Origin: Jiangella ureilytica
GTDB taxonomy: Bacteria > Actinomycetota > Actinomycetes > Jiangellales > Jiangellaceae
Assembly: GCF_004348545.1 (NCBI RefSeq)
Contig: NZ_SMKL01000025.1
Location: 16,736 to 80,735, forward strand
Direction: 5' to 3'
Length of the DNA: 64,000 nucleotides
Shown: positions 25,559 through 33,851 of the stretch, piece by piece
How positions within the stretch are numbered: position 1 is the stretch's first letter
Layout: each line of letters starts with the position of its first letter
Program-made: the position numbers and the translations under genes
The notes under the pieces: model-generated
The model's database searches: none
Seen by the model: the letters and a program-made list of their open reading frames with translations, nothing else
What the model was told of the DNA's origin: nothing

Positions 25559-26202
25559 GCGCCTGAGTCTGACACCCCGCGGCCGTCGTTCCACTCATCG
25601 GCGAGCATGGCGTAGCCCAGGCCGTCGAGCCACTCGCCCGAGCGGTGCAGCGAGTCGCGGACGTTGTGCTCCTCGCGGCGCATGCCGACGCGCTCCATCA
25701 GCCGCCACGACGGCTCGTTGTCGGCGAAGCAGAGGGCGGTGACCCGGCGCAGGCCGAGCCCGGCGAAGCAGATGCGCAGCAGCTCGCGGACCGCCTCGGT
25801 GGCGTAGCCGTGGCCCTGCTGCGCGGGGTCGAAGACCCAGCCCAGCTCGGCCTGGACGGCGCGGGCGTGGTCGGCGACCTCCTTCTGGGCCCAGGCGTCC
25901 TCGACGCGGACCATGAGGTCGCCGATGACCCGCCCCTCGCGCTCGACGACCAGGGTGGTGGCCAGCCGCTCGGGTGCGCCGAACCGGGTGCGGAAGTCGA
26001 CCTCGTCGGCGGGGAGCTCGCTGATCCACCGGGCCACGGGCTCGAGCCGGCGGTACGCCCAGACGGCGTCGGCGTCGTCGGCCGTGCCCGGGCGCAGGGT
26101 GAGCCGCTCGGTCTCGACCGGCCAGTCGAGCCGCTCGAGCGACGCCGGTGCGGCGGGGGGCTCGGCTGGAGGCGGGTCGGCGTGGAACTCGTCTGTGCTC
26201 AT
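25555..26202 (-). CDS. GNAT N-acetyltransferase (RimJ/RimL type)
   Basis: A 215-aa acetyltransferase. After a disordered Pro/Ala-rich N-terminus (1-25) the RimJ/RimL-like GNAT domain begins (ERLTLRPGTADDADAVW). The acetyl-CoA loop reads QQGHGYATEAVRELL (about 133-147) and the W-R-L-M-E-R-V-G-M-R segment near 178 closes the fold. The substrate is unknown: protein N-termini, amino acids or aminoglycosides are all possible. It heads the GNAT-YciI-ECF42 coupled operon, which is an unusual first member for ECF42 loci. Confidence 0.85.
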   Translation of the reverse strand: MSTDEFHADPPPAEPPAAPASLERLDWPVETERLTLRPGTADDADAVWAYRRLEPVARWISELPADEVDFRTRFGAPERLATTLVVEREGRVIGDLMVRVEDAWAQKEVADHARAVQAELGWVFDPAQQGHGYATEAVRELLRICFAGLGLRRVTALCFADNEPSWRLMERVGMRREEHNVRDSLHRSGEWLDGLGYAMLADEWNDGRGVSDSGA

Positions 26203-26238
26203 CGAAGACCGAGCGTATCGGGCCGGTCCGACAGCGTC

Positions 26239-27066
26239 CTACCAGGCCGTCCAGCCGCCGTCGACCACCAGGTTGGAGCCGGTCATGTACCGCGACGCGT
26301 CGGCGACCAGGAAGATGGCGGCGCCGTTGTACTCGTCGGCCTCGGCCATGCGCCCGATGGGGATGCGCGCGGCGTAGTTGGCCCGGAACTGCTCGTCCTG
26401 GGTGTCGCGCGCGACACCGGACGGCGTCAGCGTGTTCACCCGGATGCCGTGCTGCGCCCAGTAGGTGGCGCAGTAGCGGGTGAGGTTGTAGATGCCGGAC
26501 TTCGCGGCGCTGTAGGCGACCGGCTTGACGAACGGGACTCCGGTCTCGGCCGCGCGGTGGGCGTAGATGTCCTGGACCGGCGAGACCATGCCGTAGATCG
26601 AGCCGATGTTGACGATCGAGCCGGACCGGCCGACCCGGCGCATGGCGGCGCCGAACGCCTGGGTCATGAGGAACGTGCCGACCAGGTCGACGTCGACGAC
26701 CTCGCGGAACACGTCTTCGGGGAAGTCCTCGAACGGGCCGGACACCTCGGGCGGCGCGCTCGGCTGCGTGTCGAGGCCGGCGTTGTTGATCAGTGCGTCG
26801 GGGACGTCCCAGCGCTCCTCGATGCTCGCCAGCGCCGCCTCGACGGTCTCCTTCTTCGTGACGTCGACGGGGACGAGCGCGATCCGGTCGCTGTCGGCGA
26901 TGTCGCCGAGCACGGACCGGGCCCGCCCGGGCTCGACGTTGCGGGCGAGCACGACCACCCGGGCGTCGCGCTCGTGGAACGCGCGCACGAACTCCGCGCC
27001 GATCTGCCCGAGCCCGCCGGAGATGGCGACGACCTTGTCCGCGACCGAGAAGAGGGGATCCGCCAT
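26239..27066 (-). CDS. Classical short-chain dehydrogenase/reductase
   Basis: A 275-aa SDR. TGxxxGxG is altered to SGGLGQIG (near 16-23), followed by NNAG (about 92-95), catalytic S in NIGSIYG (near 138) and Y-x3-K in VAYSAAKSG (near 164-168), and the C-terminal LVVDGGWTAW. It oxidises or reduces an alcohol, perhaps a sugar. ATG at 27066 follows AGGGTGG. The GH20 gene ends 10 bases upstream on the same strand, so the SDR may process the sugar released by that enzyme. Confidence 0.85.
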   Translation of the reverse strand: MADPLFSVADKVVAISGGLGQIGAEFVRAFHERDARVVVLARNVEPGRARSVLGDIADSDRIALVPVDVTKKETVEAALASIEERWDVPDALINNAGLDTQPSAPPEVSGPFEDFPEDVFREVVDVDLVGTFLMTQAFGAAMRRVGRSGSIVNIGSIYGMVSPVQDIYAHRAAETGVPFVKPVAYSAAKSGIYNLTRYCATYWAQHGIRVNTLTPSGVARDTQDEQFRANYAARIPIGRMAEADEYNGAAIFLVADASRYMTGSNLVVDGGWTAW

Positions 27067-27076
27067 GCCGGCCACC

Positions 27077-28615
27077 CTAACCACCGCCGTCGAGGGGCCG
27101 GTGACGCACGTCGAGGGCGTCGAGGCGCTGCTGGTGGGTGCGCAGGCGGCGCAGCAGGTCGGTGGGCTCGCGGCGGTCCGCGGCCGTCCAGCCCACCTCG
27201 GCCAGCGCGCTCAGCCGGGGGAAGGCCATGTACTCGACGGCGTCCGGGGTCGGCATGTACTCGGTCCACAGCTGGCCCTGCACACCGAGAACGCGAGGCA
27301 GGAGAGCCGGGTCGATCCTGGCCGCCGGCTCCCAGGCCGCGACGTCCTCGACGGGGACCACGGGGCCGGCGGCGAGGGGCTCGGCCGGGTCGGCGGACTG
27401 GTAGTAGTCGAAGTAGGTCACCTCACAGGGTGCCAGCACGACCTCGTGGCCGGCCGCGAGCGCCTCGCCGCCCTTGGCGAGGTTCCGCCAGGCCATGACG
27501 ACGGTGTCCGCGGGCATGCCGCCGTCGTCGACCACCTCGTCCCACCCGACCACCCGCCGGCCGGCAGCCGTCACGTCGTCGTGCAAGCGGCGCAGGAACC
27601 AGCTCTGCAGCTCGTCGACCGAGCCGAGTCCCAGCTCGGCGGCCCGGGCGGCCGCGGCCGGGCTCGCTCGCCATTCGGTGCGCGGGACCTCGTCGCCGCC
27701 GAGATGGATCCAGGGGCCGGGGAAGACGTCGAGAACGGTCCGCAGCACCTCGCGGGCGAACCCGAGGGCGTCGTCCGTGGGCGCCAGCACGTGGTCGGAG
27801 ATGCCCCACGTGCGGCGGACGGCGACCGGCTCGCCGGTGTTGCCGAGCTCGGGGTAGGCGGCCAGCGCGGCCTGCACGTGCCCCGGCAGGTCGATCTCGG
27901 GGACGACGGTGACGTGCCGCTGGGCGGCGTAGGCGACGATCTCGCGCAGGTCGCCGACGGAATAGAAGCCGCCGTGCGGGGTGCCGTCGAACTCGCCGGT
28001 GTTGCGGCCGACGACGGTCTCGTCGCGCCAGGCGCCGATCTCGGTGAGGCGGGGCCGCGACGGCACCTCGAGGCGCCAGCCCTGGTCGTCGGTCAGGTGC
28101 AGGTGCAGCACGTTGAGCCGGTGCAGCGCGGCGACGTCGATCAACTTCAGCACGAACGGCACCGGCATGAAGTGCCGTGCGACGTCGAGGTGGACGCCGC
28201 GCCAGCGGAACCGGGGCGCGTCCTCGATGAGGCAGCACGCGACGGTGTGTGGCTCCGCGCCGGCGTCGGCGGTGCGGCGCAGCGCCGCGGGCGGCAGCAG
28301 CTGCCGGAACGTCTGCACCGCGCGGGCCAGCGCGGCGGCGGTGCCGCCCTCGATCAGGACCCCGTCCGGCGCGACGGCGAGCCGGTAGCCCTCGGGACTG
28401 TCGCGCACGGGGTCGGTCAGCCGCAGGACGACGGCGGCGGCCGGGTCGTCGGCGGGCACGACCCCCGCGCCGACGCCCGCGCCGGCGAGCACGTCGCGCA
28501 GCAGCCACGCGGCCGGCCGCGCATCACCGTCGGCGCCGATGACCAGGTCCGGTCCGGCGGCGAACACGCCGGGGCGAGCCTCGTGGATCAGGGGCAAGGG
28601 GACGAGATCGGTCAC
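27077..28615 (-). CDS. Beta-N-acetylhexosaminidase (GH20)
   Basis: A 512-aa glycoside hydrolase family 20 enzyme. An N-terminal GH20b domain (1-125) precedes the catalytic barrel (about 135-470) opening with FRWRGVHLDVARHFMP. The catalytic D-E pair is in IHLGGDEVP (near 304-305), with the substrate-binding W-D-E in VVGWDEVV. It frees terminal GlcNAc/GalNAc from chitin oligomers or glycans. No signal peptide is visible, so it probably acts in the cytoplasm on imported oligosaccharides. GTG start; divergent from the polymerase-like gene, operonic with the SDR downstream. Confidence 0.92.
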   Translation of the reverse strand: MTDLVPLPLIHEARPGVFAAGPDLVIGADGDARPAAWLLRDVLAGAGVGAGVVPADDPAAAVVLRLTDPVRDSPEGYRLAVAPDGVLIEGGTAAALARAVQTFRQLLPPAALRRTADAGAEPHTVACCLIEDAPRFRWRGVHLDVARHFMPVPFVLKLIDVAALHRLNVLHLHLTDDQGWRLEVPSRPRLTEIGAWRDETVVGRNTGEFDGTPHGGFYSVGDLREIVAYAAQRHVTVVPEIDLPGHVQAALAAYPELGNTGEPVAVRRTWGISDHVLAPTDDALGFAREVLRTVLDVFPGPWIHLGGDEVPRTEWRASPAAAARAAELGLGSVDELQSWFLRRLHDDVTAAGRRVVGWDEVVDDGGMPADTVVMAWRNLAKGGEALAAGHEVVLAPCEVTYFDYYQSADPAEPLAAGPVVPVEDVAAWEPAARIDPALLPRVLGVQGQLWTEYMPTPDAVEYMAFPRLSALAEVGWTAADRREPTDLLRRLRTHQQRLDALDVRHRPLDGGG

Positions 28616-28669
28616 GGTCTGCAGGATGTCACGGCACGACGTGTCAGTGCCGGGCGGGAAGATGAGCGG

Positions 28670-30439
28670 GTGCAGCCCGTCCTGATCCCGGAGTCCACTG
28701 GCTCAGTGCGCGTCGCCGGCCTCGGGCCCGACGTCGCCGACCTCGGGTCCGGCGGCGCCGGCCTCGGGTCCGGCGGCGGCGGCCGGCGGATCGCGGCGGG
28801 TGAGCTGGCCGCCGTCGTCCGCGCAACGAACGCCGCCGCACGCTGGACCTGGGACGACACCAACCGGTGGTACCCGGCGCTGCTGGCGGCGGGGGTGCGG
28901 GTCGAGCGGGCCTACGACCTGCGGCTCTCGCACCGCATCCTGCGGCAGTCGGCGCTCACGGCGTGGCCGGAGCCCGACGGCGCGCCGCCCGGGCCGTGGG
29001 ACCTGATGCCGGCGACGCCCCTGTACGCGCCCACCGACGAGCCGGCCATGCTGTTCGGCGCGCCGGGCGAGACCGGCACGGTGCGACCAGGCCCGGACCC
29101 CGTCGCCGAGCTGGCCCGCCAGTCCCAGGTCGTCGACGCGTCGGCGGCGAGCGGGCGGCTGCGGCTGCTACTGGCGGCGGAGTCGGCCGGCGCGCTGGTG
29201 GCGGTCGAGCTGTTCCACACCGGGCTGCCCTGGCTGGCCGACGTCCACGACGCGATCCTCACCGAGGTCCTCGGGCCGCGGCCGCGCCTGGGTGAGCGGC
29301 CGGCCAGGCTCGAGGAGCTCGCGCAGCGCATACGCACGGCCATCGGCGCCCCGGCGAGCCTCAATCCCGACTCGCACCGCGACCTGCTCAAGGCCATGGA
29401 GCGGGCCGGCGTCGGCGCGCGGACGCTGCGCAAGTGGGACCTGGAGAAGATCGAGCACCCGGTCATCGAGCCGCTGCTCGAGTACAAGTCGCTGTACCGG
29501 CTGCTGACCGCCAACGGCTGGACCTGGCTCGACGCGTGGGTCCGCGACGGGCGGTTCCGCAGCGAGTACGTCGTCGGCGGCGTCGTCACGGGGCGGTGGG
29601 CGTCCAGCGGCGGCGGAGCGCTGCAGCTGCCGAAGACCGTGCGCGGCGCCGTCGTCGCCGACCCCGGCTGGACCTTCGTCGTCGCCGACGCCGCCCAGCT
29701 GGAACCGCGCGTGCTCGCGGGCATGGCCGCCGACGAGGCCATGGCGGCGGCCGGGCGTGGGCCCGACGGGCGCGGCGCGGACATGTACGCGGGCATCGTC
29801 GCGTCCGGTGCGGTGGCGACGCGCGAGCTGGCGAAGGTCGGCATGCTCGGCGCGATGTACGGCGGCACCACCGGCTCCAGCGGCCAGGTGCTGCCGCGGC
29901 TGGCGAAGGCGTTCCCCCGGTCGCTGGCCTTCGTCGACGAGGCGGCGCGGGCCGGGGAGCGCGGCGAGATCGTCACGACGCACCTCGGCCGCAGCTCGCC
30001 GCTGCCGGGCGCCACCTGGCACGAGCTCCAGGCCGGCGCCTACCAGGACGACGCCGGCGAGGACGACGTCGCGAAGGCCCGGTCGTACTCGCGCTCGTGG
30101 GGGCGGTTCACCCGCAACTTCGTCGTGCAGGGCACGGCCGCGGAGTGGGCGATGTGCTGGCTGGCGTCCATCCGGCGGCGGCTGTGGGCGCTGGGCGTGG
30201 TCGACGACGCCGCCAGCGGTGCGGCCGCGCGGGTGCCGGCTCCGTTCGCCGGCCGCCCGCACCTCGTCCTCTTCCTGCACGACGAGGTCGTCGTCCACAC
30301 CCCGGCGGCGCTCGCCGACTCCGTCGTCGACGAGGTCCGGGCCGCGGCGGCCGAGGCGGGCCGGCTGCTCTTCGGCGACTTCCCCGTGCAGTTCCCGCTG
30401 AGTGTCGCCGTGGCCGACCGCTACGCCGACGCCAAGTGA
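28670..30439 (+). CDS. Family A DNA polymerase-like protein (bifunctional 3'-5' exonuclease/polymerase type)
   Basis: A 589-aa protein. The N-terminal half (about 30-230) is a degenerate 3'-5' exonuclease-like region, the C-terminal half a family A polymerase core: helix with K in YKSLYRLL, motif A VVADAAQLEPRVLA (near 350), and motif C FLHDEVVVHTP (near 535). Such proteins, shorter than Pol I, are widespread in actinomycetes with no proven role, presumably repair. GTG at 28670 is the only sensible in-frame start near the divergent GH20 gene. A short DLGSGGAGLGSGGGG stretch near the N-terminus is low-complexity. Confidence 0.83.
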   Translation: MQPVLIPESTGSVRVAGLGPDVADLGSGGAGLGSGGGGRRIAAGELAAVVRATNAAARWTWDDTNRWYPALLAAGVRVERAYDLRLSHRILRQSALTAWPEPDGAPPGPWDLMPATPLYAPTDEPAMLFGAPGETGTVRPGPDPVAELARQSQVVDASAASGRLRLLLAAESAGALVAVELFHTGLPWLADVHDAILTEVLGPRPRLGERPARLEELAQRIRTAIGAPASLNPDSHRDLLKAMERAGVGARTLRKWDLEKIEHPVIEPLLEYKSLYRLLTANGWTWLDAWVRDGRFRSEYVVGGVVTGRWASSGGGALQLPKTVRGAVVADPGWTFVVADAAQLEPRVLAGMAADEAMAAAGRGPDGRGADMYAGIVASGAVATRELAKVGMLGAMYGGTTGSSGQVLPRLAKAFPRSLAFVDEAARAGERGEIVTTHLGRSSPLPGATWHELQAGAYQDDAGEDDVAKARSYSRSWGRFTRNFVVQGTAAEWAMCWLASIRRRLWALGVVDDAASGAAARVPAPFAGRPHLVLFLHDEVVVHTPAALADSVVDEVRAAAAEAGRLLFGDFPVQFPLSVAVADRYADAK

Positions 30440-30445
30440 CGCCGA

Positions 30446-31330
30446 TCAGCGGGTGACCGTGGTCTCCCGCTCGACCCTCGACAGCTTCTCCGGGTTGCGC
30501 ACGTAGTAGAGGCCGGTGACGAGGCCGTCGTCGACCCGCACCGTCAGGATGCCGTCGAGCCGCCCGCCGATCCGGGCCAGCAGCGCCGGGTAGCCGTTGA
30601 CCTGCACCGGCTCGACCGTCATCTCGGCCCCGAACCGCGTGACTCCCGCGCGGAGCAGGTTGCCGACCTTCTTCGCCCCGACGACGGGCTTGCGGACCGC
30701 TTGGGCGACGCCGCCGCCGTCGCCCAGCGCGACCACGTCGGGTGCGAGGATGTCGAGCAGTCCTTGCAGGTCACCGGTCTCGACGGCCCGCTGGAACGCG
30801 TCGAGCGCGGCCCGGGTGTCGGTCCGGGAGGCAGCGCTGCGGGGGCGGCGTGCGGCGACGTGCTCGCGAGCACGGTGGGCGATCTGCCGGACGGCGACCG
30901 GCGTCTTGTCGACGGCGGCCGCGATCTCGTCGTACTCGAGGGCGAACACGTCGCGCAGCACGAACACGGCCCGCTCGGTCGGCGTGAGCGTCTCGAGCAC
31001 CAGCAGCATCGCCATCGAGACGCTGTCGGCGAGCTCCAGGTCCTCGGCGACGTCGGGCGCGGTCAGCAACGGCTCGGGCAGCCACGGGCCGACGTAGTCC
31101 TCCTTGCGCCGGTGCAGGGTGCGCAGCCGGGTGAGGGCCTGGCGGGTGGCGATCCGGACCAGGTAGGCGCGCGGGTCGCGCACCGTGCCCTGGTCGACAC
31201 CGGACCAGCGCAGCCACGTCTCCTGCAGCACGTCCTCGGCATCGGCCGCCGAGCCGAGCATCTCGTACGCGACGGTGAACAGCAGGTTCCGGTGCGCGAC
31301 GAAGGCATCGGTGGCCGCGTCCTCACTCAT
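30446..31330 (-). CDS. ECF41-type sigma factor (SigJ-like) with SnoaL C-terminal domain
   Basis: A 294-aa sigma factor: region 2 (about 10-75), region 4 (110-165) and a fused SnoaL/NTF2-like domain (170-290). All ECF41 signatures are visible: WLPEP in the linker, DGGG in ALGDGGGVAQ, and NPEKL near the end. In this group the C-terminal domain replaces an anti-sigma factor and tunes activity. ECF41 genes usually neighbour a carboxymuconolactone decarboxylase, oxidoreductase or epimerase; none is adjacent here. ATG at 31330. It converges on the polymerase-like gene 6 bases away. Confidence 0.92.
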   Translation of the reverse strand: MSEDAATDAFVAHRNLLFTVAYEMLGSAADAEDVLQETWLRWSGVDQGTVRDPRAYLVRIATRQALTRLRTLHRRKEDYVGPWLPEPLLTAPDVAEDLELADSVSMAMLLVLETLTPTERAVFVLRDVFALEYDEIAAAVDKTPVAVRQIAHRAREHVAARRPRSAASRTDTRAALDAFQRAVETGDLQGLLDILAPDVVALGDGGGVAQAVRKPVVGAKKVGNLLRAGVTRFGAEMTVEPVQVNGYPALLARIGGRLDGILTVRVDDGLVTGLYYVRNPEKLSRVERETTVTR

Positions 31331-31423
31331 GTCCTGGTCCCGTTCCTCACATCCGGCGACACGTCTCCACCCATACGACGCCGGCCGGCCCTGTTTCGTG
31401 ACACCGGGTCCGCCCGGACCCAC

Positions 31424-31495
31424 GTTGATCGTGGAGTCATGGCGGGATCAACCGGACGAATCCCCTCGCAACTGCGCAGTTGCTCCATGATCAAC
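31424..31495. repeat. Second GTTGATC palindromic repeat, with nested palindrome
   Basis: Outer arms GTTGATCGTGGAG (31424-31436) and CTCCATGATCAAC (31483-31495) pair with one mismatch and match the outer arms of the hairpin at 16158. Inside lies the perfect 16-bp palindrome GCAACTGCGCAGTTGC (31468-31483). The loop is larger than in the first copy. It is non-coding, between the ECF41 and GntR genes. Confidence 0.6.
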
Positions 31496-31533
31496 CCGGG
31501 CTCGGGGTCGCCCGGGACCCTGCGGCCCGGGTT
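31493..31533. repeat. GC-rich hairpin adjoining the GTTGATC repeat
   Basis: AACCCGGGC (31493-31501) pairs exactly with GCCCGGGTT (31525-31533), with an inner GGGTC/GACCC stem. It overlaps the right arm of the preceding palindrome, forming a chain of hairpins upstream of the GntR gene. It could end transcription entering from the left or be part of the repeat. Confidence 0.45.
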
Positions 31534-31556
31534 TGCGTCGCCTGGCGCATTGCGTG

Positions 31557-31566
31557 CAATATATTG
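31557..31566. promoter_or_regulatory. CAATATATTG palindrome in front of the GntR-acdS unit
   Basis: A perfect 10-bp AT-rich palindrome in GC-rich surroundings, ending 2 bases before the ATG of the GntR-type gene. GntR/FCD regulators bind short AT-centred palindromes, so this is a plausible autoregulatory operator; it may also overlap the -10 region. Confidence 0.5.
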
Positions 31567-31568
31567 TC

Positions 31569-31916
31569 ATGCCCGCTCCGGCGAAGCCGCCCGCCCCGAC
31601 CGATCGGCGCCCGGTGCGCCACGACGTGTACCGGCACGTGCGCGACGCGAGCGTGGCGGGGGTGCTCGCGCCCGGTGAGCCGCTGCGCGACGGCGAGCTG
31701 GCGACCTGGCCGGGCGTCGGCCGCACGCCGGTCCGGGAAGCAGTGCTGCGGCTGGCCGAGGCCGGGCTGGTGCTGGCCTGCCCGAGCCGCTCGACGACGG
31801 TGAAGTCCATCGCGGCCGACGACGAGCTGCGCGGCGTCCCCGTCGCCGGCGACGCGAAGCGCGCGGCCGCCGTCGCGTTCCACACCTGGCACAGCCTGCC
31901 GATGACCGAGGAGTGA
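31569..31916 (+). pseudogene. GntR-type regulator lacking most of its FCD domain
   Basis: A 115-aa product. Residues 15-80 are an intact GntR winged helix ([20 protein letters not shown], then [19 protein letters not shown]), and the end ([19 protein letters not shown]) looks like the last helix of an FCD ligand domain; the roughly 110 residues between are missing. I infer an in-frame internal deletion, leaving a DNA-binding stub that could be inactive or act as an inducer-blind repressor. The stop overlaps the GTG of the ACC deaminase gene (GTGA), so it is still the first gene of that unit. Confidence 0.65.
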
Positions 31917-32959
31917 CCGTGCCGCTCTCCGACTTCCCCCGCCACCCGCTGACCTTCGGCCCGAGCCCGGTCCACCCGCTGCCGCGGCTGAGCGCACATC
32001 TCGGCGGCGCGGCGATCTGGGCCAAGCGCGAGGACTGCAACGCCGGCCTCGCCTACGGCGGCAACAAGACCCGCAAGCTCGAGTACATCGTCCCCGACGT
32101 GCTCGCGCAGGGCGCCGACACGCTGGTCTCGATCGGCGGCTACCAGTCCAACCACACCCGCCAGGTCGCCGCCGTCGCCGCGTCGCTCGGCCTGAAGGCC
32201 GTGCTCGTGCAGGAGAAGTGGGTCGACTGGCCCGACGCGCTGAACGACCGGGTCGGCAACATCCTGCTGAGCCGCATCATGGGCGCCGAGGTGCGGCTCG
32301 ACCCGGCCGGCTTCGGCATCGGGTTCAAGGAGTCGTGGACCCGCGCCATCGAGGACGTCGAGGCGCGCGGCGGGCGGCCGTACCCGATCCCGGCCGGCGC
32401 GTCGGACCACCGGCTCGGCGGCCTCGGCTTCGCCCACTGGGCGTACGAGGTCGCGCAGCAGGAGCGGGAGCTCGGCGTCTTCTTCGACACCGTCGTCGTC
32501 TGCGCCGTCACCGGTTCCACCCAGGCCGGCATGATCGCCGGTTTCGCCGCGCTCGAGGAGGCCGGGGGCCGCCCGCGTCGCGTCGTCGGCATCGACGCCA
32601 GCGCGATGCTCGACGAGACCCGCGACCAGGTCGCCCGCATCGCCCGCAACACGGCCGAGCTGATCGGCGTCGGCCGCCCCCTGCGCGACGACGAGATCAC
32701 CGTCCTGCCCGGCTGGGCCGGCGACGAGTACGGGATCCCGGTGGAGTCGACTCTCGACGCCATCCGGCTCACGGGGCAGCTCGAGGGCGTCATCCTCGAC
32801 CCGGTCTACGAGGGCAAGTCGATGGCGGGCCTGATCGACCTCGTGACCGGCGGCGACATCGCGAAGGACGCCACCGTCCTGTACGCGCACCTGGGCGGCC
32901 AGCCGGCCCTGAACGCCTATAGCGGGCTGTTCACGCACACGCACCGGCTCGACGTCTGA
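31913..32959 (+). CDS. acdS: 1-aminocyclopropane-1-carboxylate (ACC) deaminase
   Basis: A 348-aa PLP enzyme that splits ACC, the ethylene precursor of plants, into 2-oxobutyrate and ammonia. K52 in [10 protein letters not shown] binds PLP and S79 in [10 protein letters not shown] is the nucleophile region. Residues that separate true ACC deaminases from D-cysteine desulfhydrases are of the deaminase kind: E in YGIPVESTL and L in [13 protein letters not shown]. Length and full-length alignment with known AcdS are good. GTG at 31913 is coupled to the GntR-type gene. The trait is typical of plant-growth-promoting actinomycetes. Confidence 0.9.
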   Translation: MTVPLSDFPRHPLTFGPSPVHPLPRLSAHLGGAAIWAKREDCNAGLAYGGNKTRKLEYIVPDVLAQGADTLVSIGGYQSNHTRQVAAVAASLGLKAVLVQEKWVDWPDALNDRVGNILLSRIMGAEVRLDPAGFGIGFKESWTRAIEDVEARGGRPYPIPAGASDHRLGGLGFAHWAYEVAQQERELGVFFDTVVVCAVTGSTQAGMIAGFAALEEAGGRPRRVVGIDASAMLDETRDQVARIARNTAELIGVGRPLRDDEITVLPGWAGDEYGIPVESTLDAIRLTGQLEGVILDPVYEGKSMAGLIDLVTGGDIAKDATVLYAHLGGQPALNAYSGLFTHTHRLDV

Positions 32960-32969
32960 CTCCCCGGGC

Positions 32970-33166
32970 TCAGGGACGAGCGCCTGCCGCTCGACCGCAT
33001 GTGGTCCTGACCTCGATCGTCGTCGGGTCCTCCGGCTCGAGCTCGGCCCGGGACCCGTCCTCGTAGCGGATGACGGCGGGAGTCGGCGTCGGCCGGCGCC
33101 GACGTCGGCCCCAGTCCGATCGCCAGGTTCCGGTCCGAGCGCGATCCTTCCTCGATGAGCCGCCAT
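32970..33166 (-). pseudogene. Possible frameshifted gene remnant
   Basis: On the minus strand one frame from about 33166 gives a protein-like run (WRLIEEGSRSDRNLAIGLGP) that then turns into arginine-rich noise, while the adjacent frame picks up a protein-like run (TPTPAVIRYEDGSRAELEPE, then DPTTIEV) to a TGA at 32970. Read together they look like the C-terminal part of one gene broken by a frameshift. No family is recognised and no start is visible. Confidence 0.25.
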
Positions 33167-33189
33167 GGAGCGGACGCTACCCCGGCCCG

Positions 33190-33807
33190 TCAGGAGGGCC
33201 AGGCAGGAGAGCGGCCGAGGTAGGCGACCAGCTGGTCCAGCCGCGACCCGCCCTTCCACGCGACCTCGGGGCCGAACGGCGTGCCCGGCGCGAGCCGCGC
33301 CGGCCCCGTCGGCACCACCGCGGCGACGTCGTGGGCGACGTCGAGGATGTCGTCGTCGAAGTCGACGGTGAGGCCGAGCGTGCGTGCGACGTCCCAGGAG
33401 TGCACCACGTAGTCGATGAGGTGGAAGCTGATCGCCTGCTCGGCCGGGAACGGGTGCTCCGTGGTGAACTCCGGCAGCGGGAACGGCCGGTCGAGCACGC
33501 CGTCGGCGGCGAAGGCGTCGATGACGTGCCCTGCTGCGTCCTGGTAGGCGGCGACGGGGTCGTCGCCGAGGGAGCGGAGCTTCCACTGGCCGAGGTCGCC
33601 GTCGCCGCGGGAGGCGGCGGCGAAGCCGTAGTGCTGGGTGGCCATGTGTGCGAGCAGGTCGGCCAGGGTCCACCCGGCGCACGGCGTCGCCATGGCGAGG
33701 TCGGCCGGGCCGGCCTCGGAGGCCAGCTCGGCGCTGGCGCGGACGGCGCGGGCGTCGAGGTCGATGAGGACCTCGCCGGCGGGGAGCTTTATCGTAGGCA
33801 CAAGCAC
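33190..33807 (-). CDS. TIGR03086-family DinB-like metal-binding protein
   Basis: A 205-aa protein of the mycothiol-dependent maleylpyruvate isomerase N-terminal/DinB superfamily (TIGR03086). The family's CxGWTLADLLAHM segment and the metal histidines are present (H in LLAHMATQHYG, H in SFHLIDYVVHSWD). Such proteins are mycothiol- or metal-dependent hydrolases/transferases of unknown substrate. GTG starts at 33807 or 33801 both fit. It is divergent from a marR gene, with a MarR-type operator between them, so it is likely the regulated target. Confidence 0.8.
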   Translation of the reverse strand: MLVPTIKLPAGEVLIDLDARAVRASAELASEAGPADLAMATPCAGWTLADLLAHMATQHYGFAAASRGDGDLGQWKLRSLGDDPVAAYQDAAGHVIDAFAADGVLDRPFPLPEFTTEHPFPAEQAISFHLIDYVVHSWDVARTLGLTVDFDDDILDVAHDVAAVVPTGPARLAPGTPFGPEVAWKGGSRLDQLVAYLGRSPAWPS

Positions 33808-33810
33808 ATC

Positions 33811-33826
33811 ATAGGCACATGCCTAT
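33811..33826. promoter_or_regulatory. MarR-type operator
   Basis: ATAGGC-ACAT-GCCTAT, a perfect 6-bp inverted repeat with 4-base spacer, lies between the divergent TIGR03086 and marR genes. TATTAT (33824-33829) at its right edge could be the -10 of marR. Size, symmetry and place fit a MarR site; direct binding is inference. Confidence 0.65.
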
Positions 33827-33851
33827 TATCGCGCCATTGTATCTTCGAGGT

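Noticed and set aside
31913..32959. D-cysteine desulfhydrase instead of ACC deaminase
   Set aside because: The discriminating Glu (YGIPVEST) and Leu (YAHLGG) positions and the full length fit AcdS.
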